From: Candidatus Thioglobus sp.
GTDB lineage: Bacteria; Pseudomonadota; Gammaproteobacteria; PS1; Thioglobaceae
DNA: 5,319 nt
Reading direction: 5' to 3'
Assembly: GCA_003978285.1 (NCBI GenBank)
Contig: QOAB01000019.1
Location: forward strand, 1-5,319
Shown: piece by piece, positions 1 through 5,319 of the stretch
Position numbering within the stretch: position 1 is the first letter of the stretch
Layout of the letters: the number at the start of each line of letters is the position of its first letter
Notes under the pieces: generated by a model
Database searches by the model: none
Seen by the model: the letters and a program-made list of their open reading frames with translations, nothing else
Told to the model about the DNA's origin: nothing
Program-made: the position numbers and the translations under genes

Positions 1-422
1 ACTGCTTGCATATCCACCTCTAGCAAGAAATGTACGCCGCCTCGAAGATCTAGCCCTAACGACATAGCTCTACCACCCAAACTGTCCAGCCATTGTGGCA
101 CCGAAGGCGCTAGATTAAGCGCAACCACATAGTTACGGCCCAACTCTGTTTTGAGCAAATCTTTCGCTGACAGTTGAGAAGCGTTGTCACCAAATCGCAC
201 CAAAATACGACGGTTTGACAGGGCTGCCGATTTGTAATGAATATTCTTTTGTTTTAGCGTATCTGTGATTTTGGTTAGGTCAGATTGCTCAATAGCGGCA
301 TCGCCCGCACTAGACACTTGCACTGCTAAGTCTGAGCCAAAAATATTTGGCAAAGCGTAAAGTGCTGATAATAATAAGAAAAAAGCGATTAACGTATTTC
401 TCAAACCGGAGTAATGATTCAT
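1..422 (-). CDS. secD: Protein translocase subunit SecD, N-terminal part (cut by the window edge)
   Basis: SecD, with SecF, uses the proton gradient to help SecYEG finish moving preproteins across the inner membrane. Only the first 140 codons are present; the gene continues beyond base 1. Reading from the ATG at 420-422, the protein opens MNHYSGLRNTL, followed by a hydrophobic first membrane segment (about residues 9-28). Next comes LYALPNIFGSDLAVQV, which matches the start of E. coli SecD (LYALPNLFGEDPAVQ). Residues 31-115 would be the beginning of the periplasmic region. The family signature SLGLDLRGGVHFLLEVD lies at about 121-137. The start is supported by the alignment with E. coli SecD and by a TAAGG at 436-440, although that Shine-Dalgarno is rather far (13 bases) from the ATG. 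The gene lies 20 bases after yajC and is surely co-transcribed with it. secF would be expected further left, outside the window. Confidence 0.96.
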   Translation of the reverse strand, partial: MNHYSGLRNTLIAFFLLLSALYALPNIFGSDLAVQVSSAGDAAIEQSDLTKITDTLKQKNIHYKSAALSNRRILVRFGDNASQLSAKDLLKTELGRNYVVALNLAPSVPQWLDSLGGRAMSLGLDLRGGVHFLLEVDMQA

Positions 423-442
423 GGGCTTATTTATACCTTAAT

Positions 443-781
443 TTAAATCTTAACGCTGCCTTTTGGTAGCTTTTGATTAATGCCTTGCTTCTGTACTTTG
501 ATTACCACACCGTCGGCAATTTCCAATGTAGCAAAAGATTCATCCACTGACATCACTTTAGCCACAACACCACCGTTGGTCACTATTTCATCGCCTTTTT
601 TTAGTGCGGCTAAAAGTGCTTTATGATCTTTCGCACGTTTTTGCTGTGGTCTAATTAACAAGACATACATAACCGCAAGCAACAGCCCCGGTAGTATCAG
701 TTGGCTCAAACCCGATGGATCTGAATTGATGCCGTCAGCAGCAGCAAATGCGGGTGGTATGATTAAGTCTAATAAGTTCAT
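443..781 (-). CDS. yajC: Sec translocon accessory subunit YajC
   Basis: YajC is a small inner-membrane protein that associates with SecDF and the SecYEG translocon. At 112 residues it has the normal family length (E. coli 110). The layout is typical: a short N-terminus, one strongly hydrophobic helix at about residues 27-43 (LILPGLLLAVMYVLLI), then the hallmark RPQQKRAKDHKALLAALKKGDEIVTNGG (44-71). A small cytoplasmic beta domain follows, ending in basic KLPKGSVKI. The start is well supported by an AGGAGAT Shine-Dalgarno (minus strand of 786-792) just upstream of the ATG. The gene sits between serS (27 bases upstream) and secD (20 bases downstream). No promoter or terminator is visible in the short gaps, so it is probably read from the serS transcript. 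In E. coli the upstream neighbour is tgt instead. Confidence 0.97.
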   Translation of the reverse strand: MNLLDLIIPPAFAAADGINSDPSGLSQLILPGLLLAVMYVLLIRPQQKRAKDHKALLAALKKGDEIVTNGGVVAKVMSVDESFATLEIADGVVIKVQKQGINQKLPKGSVKI

Positions 782-808
782 TGTTATCTCCTAATAAAAA
801 ATAAAAAA

Positions 809-2116
<1,308 letters not shown>

Positions 2117-2126
2117 TTATATAGAT

Positions 2127-2152
2127 TGAATACCTAAAAATAGCAGTATTCA
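2127..2152. repeat. Inverted repeat in the serS/rhodanese divergent spacer
   Basis: TGAATAC at 2127-2133 and GTATTCA at 2146-2152 are perfect 7-bp inverted arms separated by 12 bases. The element sits in the middle of the 82-bp divergent spacer, just downstream of the predicted rhodanese transcription start and about 15 bases before its Shine-Dalgarno. It could be a dyad operator acting on both genes or a weak leader hairpin. There is no U-tract, so it is not a terminator. Function is inference. Confidence 0.35.
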
Positions 2153-2180
2153 CTTAAAAATTAATTGAGGAAATTATACT

Positions 2181-2468
2181 ATGTTCAACTCATTCACAGG
2201 AAACGATGCTTGTAAACTATTGTCTGAAGGCGCACAATTGGTAGACGTACGTTCTTCTGCTGAGTTTGCGCGTGGTGCATTACCTAACGCCATCAACTTG
2301 CCGTTACAATCTATCATGGGTGCTAAGAATATTCTTAGCGATGATAAAGCCATTGTTTTGTATTGCGTAACAGGCGCACGTTCATCAACAGCTAAAAACT
2401 ATTTAGTACAAATGGGCTTTGACAACGTCAATGATCTTGGTTCTTTCAGAAACTACAACTGCGAATAA
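2181..2468 (+). CDS. Single-domain rhodanese-like sulfurtransferase
   Basis: A compact 95-residue rhodanese domain, the size class of GlpE/PspE and of stand-alone sulfur carriers. Such enzymes take a sulfane sulfur (from thiosulfate, polysulfide or a persulfide donor) onto one cysteine and hand it to an acceptor. The sequence shows the expected order: VDVRSSAEFARGALPNAINLPL (21-42, the DVR and CH2A-type region), a central helix, then VLYCVTGARSS with catalytic Cys62 in the six-residue loop CVTGAR (62-67), and a final LGSF turn. It ends NYNCE with a second cysteine (Cys94) next to the C-terminus; Cys11 is the third. No signal peptide is visible, so it is cytoplasmic. The start is backed by GAGG at 2167-2170, ten bases before the ATG. 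It is divergent from serS and heads the plus-strand series that includes trxC. The loop does not let me choose between the thiosulfate-specific and other subtypes, so no symbol is given. Confidence 0.9.
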   Translation: MFNSFTGNDACKLLSEGAQLVDVRSSAEFARGALPNAINLPLQSIMGAKNILSDDKAIVLYCVTGARSSTAKNYLVQMGFDNVNDLGSFRNYNCE

Positions 2469-2478
2469 TTCTCCTTTG

Positions 2479-2494
2479 TAATTACCGGTAATTA
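2479..2494. repeat. Perfect 16-bp palindrome after the rhodanese gene
   Basis: TAATTACCGGTAATTA is identical to its own reverse complement over all 16 bases, starting 11 bases after the rhodanese stop codon and lying 53 bases before the next gene. It has no loop of its own (a hairpin would use CCGG as the loop with a stem of only A/T pairs) and no following T-run, so it is a poor terminator. A symmetric protein-binding site is the more natural reading, but no known operator was recognised. Confidence 0.4.
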
Positions 2495-2546
2495 ACACGA
2501 GATAGCTTGTTAAAATTCTCATATTCATTACTTATAGCAAAGTTAC

Positions 2547-3179
2547 ATGAGAGTTAAAAGCAAGTGGCATAAAACCCAGGTTAAAACCATCGAAGATATT
2601 GGCGGTGCAATGGCATTTATTTGCTGGCGCATTACCAAAAACCATCTTGAAGATTTAATCAACGAAGGCTTTGTCATTGAAAAAGAGCAAGTCTTTGATG
2701 TTATTGCCGAATACCTATGCTTTCTCATACAGTCTATCGATCGCTTGGTGTTCAAAACACTAAACACTGAACAACGACAAGAACTCATTAATAAGTTGGC
2801 TAAGCAATCCGCCTTTTATTATCAAGAAAACAAAGAAGATCGCATCGGAGAGGGTAATCATTGGAAAGCCTTTGTTAGTACTTATAATCAGCGCTCGCAA
2901 GATTATTCAGATTACGACTTTGTCAACAATGAACCGGATTATCATTTTTTAAGATATTTTGCCGAAAAGGTAAAACTGGCAATGACCGACGTTGATGAAA
3001 AATGGATTGTGCAGCAAATGATTGAGATCCAAGCACCAAAAGCCTTTAAAAAAATCAGTCAGAGTGTTAATGACTTAGTATCAGTTGATAGTATCGTCTC
3101 TAAAGAAGATCAAATCAAGAAAAAAGAGAACAAAGTATCGCGTTCAAAACGTCCATCAACTCGCAAAGACTTGCAATAA
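2547..3179 (+). CDS. Conserved-looking hypothetical protein, 210 aa, mostly helical, basic C-terminal tail
   Basis: I do not recognise a named family. The protein is soluble in appearance, with no signal peptide or membrane segment. The body (about 1-178) looks all-helical with regular hydrophobic spacing. Notable patches are KTIEDIGGAMAFICWRITKNHLEDL (13-37), VIAEYLCFLIQSIDRLVF (52-69), a polar loop rich in Tyr/Asp/Asn (113-133, ending NNEPDYHFLRYFAEKV) and WIVQQMIEIQAPKAFKKI (153-170). From about 184 the sequence becomes a charged, low-complexity tail (KKKENKVSRSKRPSTRK), probably disordered. It resembles uncharacterised proteins of similar size that I associate loosely with beta- and gammaproteobacteria, which is memory rather than a search. 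There is no good Shine-Dalgarno before the ATG (only AGCAAAG at 2536-2542); the next in-frame ATG is at codon 22 and would remove a well-formed helix. It lies 78 bases after the rhodanese gene and 53 before trxC, so a role near thiol/sulfur metabolism is possible by position only. Confidence 0.8.
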   Translation: MRVKSKWHKTQVKTIEDIGGAMAFICWRITKNHLEDLINEGFVIEKEQVFDVIAEYLCFLIQSIDRLVFKTLNTEQRQELINKLAKQSAFYYQENKEDRIGEGNHWKAFVSTYNQRSQDYSDYDFVNNEPDYHFLRYFAEKVKLAMTDVDEKWIVQQMIEIQAPKAFKKISQSVNDLVSVDSIVSKEDQIKKKENKVSRSKRPSTRKDLQ

Positions 3180-3232
3180 GTATCAACCACCCATAGATAA
3201 TCTTTAATGATGAAAAAAATTAGGCATTTACA

Positions 3233-3655
3233 ATGATTGCAATGTGTCCAAACTGTGGTGGGTTAAATAACGTTCCAGAAGCTAAATTAAGCGACAAGCC
3301 AAAATGTGGTAAATGTAAAAACCTCATTTATACCGCCCAACCCATCAACATGACTGGCGTACAGCTTACTCGTGCCATTGAAAAAACCGATGAGCTTTTA
3401 GTGGTAGATTTTTGGGCAACTTGGTGCGGCCCATGTAAACAGTTCGCCCCTACATTTAAACAAGTAGCATCTCAGTTAGAGCCAAACGCAAGATTTATCA
3501 AAATTGAAACCGAAAAAGAACAAGCCATTTCTGCCAAATACAACATTCGCTCCATTCCAACTTTAGCGATATTCAAAAACGGCAAAGAAATTGATCGTGT
3601 TTCTGGCGCACTCAGTGTTCCCGACTTTAGCAAATGGGTTAATCAACATACATAG
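3233..3655 (+). CDS. trxC: Thioredoxin 2 (TrxC) with N-terminal zinc ribbon
   Basis: A cytoplasmic thiol-disulfide oxidoreductase that is reduced by thioredoxin reductase and in turn reduces protein disulfides, with a known link to oxidative stress in E. coli. Its 140 residues compare with 139 in E. coli TrxC, with matching layout. An N-terminal zinc ribbon has two CxxC pairs (Cys5/Cys8 and Cys25/Cys28). The thioredoxin fold follows, with VVDFWATWCGPCKQFAP (57-73, redox pair Cys65/Cys68) and the cis-proline loop RSIPT (106-110, Pro109). The C-terminal IFKNGKEIDRVSGA is also typical. The four zinc cysteines separate TrxC from ordinary TrxA. The first ATG is preferred because it follows an AGG at 3222-3224 at normal spacing; Met4 (3242) is a possible alternative. 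It sits 53 bases after the unnamed 210-aa gene, and no OxyR-type site was recognised upstream. Confidence 0.95.
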   Translation: MIAMCPNCGGLNNVPEAKLSDKPKCGKCKNLIYTAQPINMTGVQLTRAIEKTDELLVVDFWATWCGPCKQFAPTFKQVASQLEPNARFIKIETEKEQAISAKYNIRSIPTLAIFKNGKEIDRVSGALSVPDFSKWVNQHT

Positions 3656-3688
3656 GCAATACACTAATTTTTAACAAAAAACAGTCTT

Positions 3689-3704
3689 GCTTGTTGTGAC
3701 AAGC
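3689..3704 (+). other. Small hairpin between trxC and the DUF457 gene
   Basis: GCTTGT (3689-3694) and ACAAGC (3699-3704) form a 6-bp stem with a TGTG loop, 33 bases after the trxC stop. The following bases (TAATGCGAG) contain no T-run, so this is not a standard intrinsic terminator. It may cap or stabilise the trxC mRNA 3' end, or be chance. A -10-like TATTAT lies downstream at 3723-3728, without a convincing -35 at the right distance. Confidence 0.25.
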
Positions 3705-3754
3705 TAATGCGAGCCTTTCAGGTATTATGTGGTATCTAAAATCTCCAAATCACT

Positions 3755-4759
3755 ATGGACATCTTTACACAGGCGTTATTGGGTTCAGCAGTTGCACAAC
3801 TTGGTGCAAAAAAATCTGAAATCAAAATTGCAACTTTTATCGGCTGTATAGCTGGCATTCTAGCTGACGCCGATATATTTATTCAATCCGCTAACGACCC
3901 GTTACTTTTCCTAGATTATCATCGACATTTTACCCATGCAATCGCATTTATTCCTATTGGCGCACTAATTGGTGCTTTAGTGTGCTGGCCCTTTGTTAGA
4001 AAAAAAATAAACTTTAGTCGCTTATATTTTTTTGCTTTCTTAGGATATCTATTAAGCGGGGTTTTGGATGCCTTCACTGGATACGGCACACATCTATTAT
4101 TACCATTCTCAGATGATCGTATTGCTGCTAATTTAATTTCTATTATTGACCCTATATTTACTTTATCTTTGCTTATTGGCGTTATTGGCAATATAAAATT
4201 TAAATCTAAGAAAATCACAATATACAGTTTGATATTTTGCGCAACATACCTAGTTACTGCATATATACAACAAGGTGGGGCAACAAAAATCCAATCTGAG
4301 ATTGCTAAAACGCGTGGGCATGTCATTGAGAAATCCATCGTTAAGCCAACCTTAGGTAATATTGTATTATGGCGCTCAGTTTATCTATATCAAGATAAAT
4401 ACTATATTGATGCAATTCGTGTGGGATTATCCATTGATAAAATCTACCAAGGAGAAACAATCAAAAGAGTTAGTCTAGATAATAATTTTTCTACAATAGA
4501 CAGCACCAGTCTACTATATCAAGATATTAAGCGTTTTCAGACTTTTTCCAATAACTATATCGCCTTTGATCCTCGTGACCAATCAATTTTGGGCGATATT
4601 AGATATTCAATGCTTCCAATCAGTGCCAATCCATTATGGGGCATTACAATCAATCCTAACAAGGCAGATGAACACACGCCTTACTTAACAATGCGAAATC
4701 ATAATGAAAAATTACGCCAGCAATATATTGGCATGGTTTTAGGGGAAGATATTAACTAA
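3755..4759 (+). CDS. Membrane-bound predicted metal-dependent hydrolase (YdjM/DUF457-type)
   Basis: This 334-residue inner-membrane protein has the pattern of the YdjM-like family annotated as predicted metal-dependent hydrolases (LexA-regulated YdjM in E. coli belongs here). The start MDIFTQALLGSAVAQLG is the family-type opening. Conserved polar residues fall in the expected places: LADAD (36-40), DYHRHFTHA (54-62, with His56, His58 and His61), DAFTGYGTHLLLPFSDDR (105-122) and IDPIFT (131-136). Together the Asp and His residues look like a metal site at the membrane surface. Hydrophobic segments lie at about 27-44, 61-80, 90-104, 134-146 and 156-170. The remaining C-terminal half (about 172-334) is polar, mixed alpha/beta, and ends in a basic helix (NHNEKLRQQYIGMVLGED). 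The reaction and substrate are unknown; the hydrolase label comes from the conserved residues, not from shown activity. There is no clear Shine-Dalgarno before the ATG, so the start rests on the family N-terminus. The gene lies 99 bases after trxC and converges with the rRNA operon. No LexA box was seen. Confidence 0.82.
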   Translation: MDIFTQALLGSAVAQLGAKKSEIKIATFIGCIAGILADADIFIQSANDPLLFLDYHRHFTHAIAFIPIGALIGALVCWPFVRKKINFSRLYFFAFLGYLLSGVLDAFTGYGTHLLLPFSDDRIAANLISIIDPIFTLSLLIGVIGNIKFKSKKITIYSLIFCATYLVTAYIQQGGATKIQSEIAKTRGHVIEKSIVKPTLGNIVLWRSVYLYQDKYYIDAIRVGLSIDKIYQGETIKRVSLDNNFSTIDSTSLLYQDIKRFQTFSNNYIAFDPRDQSILGDIRYSMLPISANPLWGITINPNKADEHTPYLTMRNHNEKLRQQYIGMVLGEDIN

Positions 4760-4777
4760 TAATTGCTTATAAATCGA

Positions 4778-4852
4778 AAATTTAGCCATTCCTTAAATTT
4801 ACGAAATTTTTAGTCAAATATCATTAAAAAATGGCTGTTTTTGGCTAAATTT
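4778..4852. repeat. Long-range inverted repeat after the DUF457 gene
   Basis: AAATTTAGCCA (4778-4788) is the exact reverse complement of TGGCTAAATTT (4842-4852), 11 bp with a 53-base loop. A nested pair, AGCCATT (4784-4790) and AATGGCT (4830-4836), competes for the same left arm, because AATGGCT and TGGCTAAATTT share a repeated TGGCT. CCTTAAATTT at 4791-4800 is also nearly complementary to AAATTTAAAGG at 4847-4857. The stretch begins about 18 bases past the stop codon and may be a 3'-end structure or a decayed repeat. No ORF covers 4760-4970 on either strand. Confidence 0.4.
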
Positions 4853-4866
4853 AAAGGTTTTTAAGG

Positions 4867-4912
4867 GTGAGTTCTTTTTTGATACTTTGTCTACTCACTA
4901 GAAAAAGTATCA
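4867..4912. repeat. Two interleaved complementary stems (pseudoknot-like or dispersed hairpin)
   Basis: TGATACTTT (4880-4888) pairs perfectly with AAAGTATCA (4904-4912): a 9-bp stem with a 15-base loop, extendable outward by G-T pairs. GTGAGT (4867-4872) pairs with ACTCAC (4893-4898), which lies inside that loop. The arms alternate, so they form either two mutually exclusive hairpins or an H-type pseudoknot. The stretch is non-coding and lies between the DUF457 gene and the rRNA terminator. Its T-rich/A-rich arms recall short dispersed hairpins of bacterial intergenic DNA, but only one copy is in this window. Confidence 0.4.
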
Positions 4913-4970
4913 GAGCCTAAGCTAGAAAATCTAAGATTTTTGAGAAAGGATTTAACAAAAATTAGACAAT

Positions 4971-5008
4971 AAAAAACCCCAGCATCATTTTGATGACTGG
5001 GGTTTTTT
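4971..5008. terminator. Bidirectional intrinsic terminator between the DUF457 gene and the rRNA operon
   Basis: An A6 run, then CCCCAG-CATCA, a TTT loop, TGATG, one bulged A, CTGGGG and a T6 run. The 11-bp stem flanked by A6 and T6 works on both strands. On the minus strand it begins about ten bases after the 5S rRNA 3' end, so it is the rRNA operon terminator. On the plus strand it stops readthrough from the hydrolase gene. Strong and unambiguous by eye. Confidence 0.93.
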
Positions 5009-5017
5009 GAATTTAAA

Positions 5018-5134
5018 GCCTAGCAATGTCCTACTCTCACATGGGGAGACCCCACACTACCATCGGCGCTAAGTGGTTTCACTTCTGAGTTCGGGATGGG
5101 ATCAGGTGGGTCACACTCGCTATTGTCACTAAGC
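5018..5134 (-). rRNA. rrf: 5S ribosomal RNA
   Basis: Read on the minus strand, this is a complete 5S rRNA of about 117 bases, a structural RNA of the large ribosomal subunit. Conserved blocks include GACCCACCTGATCCCATCC, CCGAACTCAGAAGTGAAAC, AGCGCCGATGGTAGTGTGGG and CCCATGTGAGAGTAGG, all near-identical to gammaproteobacterial 5S. The ends were placed by helix I: the 5' GCTTAGTGA pairs with the 3' end TTGCTAGGC, including G-T pairs. Exact processing ends may differ by one or two bases. It is the last gene of an rRNA operon whose 23S lies beyond the right edge, and it is followed immediately by the terminator at 4971-5008. Confidence 0.97.
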
Positions 5135-5319
5135 AAACTGGTTGTAATTACTGCATAAATGCAGCACTTACGAATTAAAAAGTTTTTATACCTTGATTAT
5201 TAAATAATCGGAGATATAACAATTAATACATGTAATAAGTTTGTCACTGTACATCAGTGTATTGCATGACACATCAACACAAAAACTATGAATTGAATAA
5301 TAAATTATTCAAATAATTT
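5135..5319 (-). other. 23S-5S internal transcribed spacer (partial), palindrome-rich
   Basis: Upstream of the 5S (minus-strand sense) there are at least 185 very AT-rich bases with no recognisable 23S 3' end, no tRNA (no T-loop GGTTCGAATCC-type block or cloverleaf) and no ORF. Four near-continuous inverted repeats are visible: CTGCAT-AA-ATGCAG (5151-5164), GATTATT-A-AATAATC (5195-5209), CACTG-TACAT-CAGTG (5245-5259) and TTGAATAAT-AA-ATTATTCAA (5293-5312). They may be processing stems in the precursor rRNA, or chance in AT-rich DNA. That the region is transcribed follows from its position in the rRNA operon. Confidence 0.75.

Noticed and set aside
2543..2788. 81-codon minus-strand open frame opposite the unnamed 210-aa gene
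   Set aside because: The plus-strand frame is much longer and has ordered hydrophobic spacing; this one is Ser/Met/Cys-rich and random-looking.
3207..3236. Nine-codon upstream open frame (MMKKIRHLQ) whose TGA overlaps the trxC ATG
   Set aside because: The ATGA overlap would fit translational coupling, but there is no Shine-Dalgarno before it and trxC has its own AGG at good spacing. Nine codons is well within chance.
3656..3754. LexA box upstream of the YdjM-like gene, expected because E. coli ydjM is SOS-regulated
   Set aside because: No CTG-N10-CAG type site could be found in this gap.
3919..4338. 139-codon open frame on the minus strand inside the DUF457 gene
   Set aside because: It lies fully opposite a well-supported family member; its protein has no recognisable domain and simply mirrors the membrane-coding region.
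4760..4970. Insertion sequence remnant or small gene in the gap before the rRNA terminator
   Set aside because: Inverted repeats are present, but there is no transposase-like frame, no target-site duplication and no ORF of note on either strand.
5135..5319. tRNA gene in the 23S-5S spacer
   Set aside because: No T-loop or anticodon-arm pattern and the sequence is too AT-rich; only short palindromes are seen.

Overview
The window is an AT-rich piece of a bacterial chromosome, most likely gammaproteobacterial. SerS, YajC, the SecD N-terminus, a zinc-ribbon thioredoxin of the TrxC type and the 5S rRNA all read like close relatives of the E. coli versions. The low GC content and the thioredoxin/rhodanese neighbourhood suggest a marine sulfur-oxidising lineage such as the SUP05/Thioglobus group or a mussel/clam thioautotrophic symbiont. 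That placement is an impression from recall, not a computed result.

Left part, minus strand (1-2098): a compact unit transcribed right to left, serS -> yajC -> secD. The gaps are only 27 and 20 bases. secD runs off the left edge, leaving its first 140 codons. YajC and SecD are accessory membrane proteins of the Sec translocon. SerS charges tRNA-Ser. In E. coli the gene before yajC is tgt, so serS in this position is a local rearrangement.

Middle part, plus strand (2181-4759): starting from an 82-bp divergent spacer there are four same-direction genes. These are a single-domain rhodanese, a 210-residue protein I cannot name, a thioredoxin 2 (trxC), and a membrane-bound YdjM/DUF457-type predicted metal-dependent hydrolase. 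Gaps of 78, 53 and 99 bases mean they may be one loose operon or several units. Rhodanese and thioredoxin both do thiol/sulfur chemistry, so the unnamed gene between them may be tied to sulfur transfer or redox, but only by position. A good promoter (TTGCTT-17-TATAAT) is visible before the rhodanese gene.

Right part (4760-5319): a gene-free stretch of about 210 bases rich in inverted repeats, then a strong bidirectional intrinsic terminator, then a complete 5S rRNA gene on the minus strand. At least 185 bases of 23S-5S spacer follow to the right edge. The rRNA operon therefore enters from the right and converges on the hydrolase gene, with the terminator separating them.

The window looks mostly like ordinary chromosomal housekeeping. 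I see no mobile element gene, CRISPR array, toxin-antitoxin or defence module. The points most worth a second look are the unnamed 210-aa family, the interleaved stems at 4867-4912, a perfect 16-bp palindrome after the rhodanese gene, and the long palindrome-rich 23S-5S spacer.
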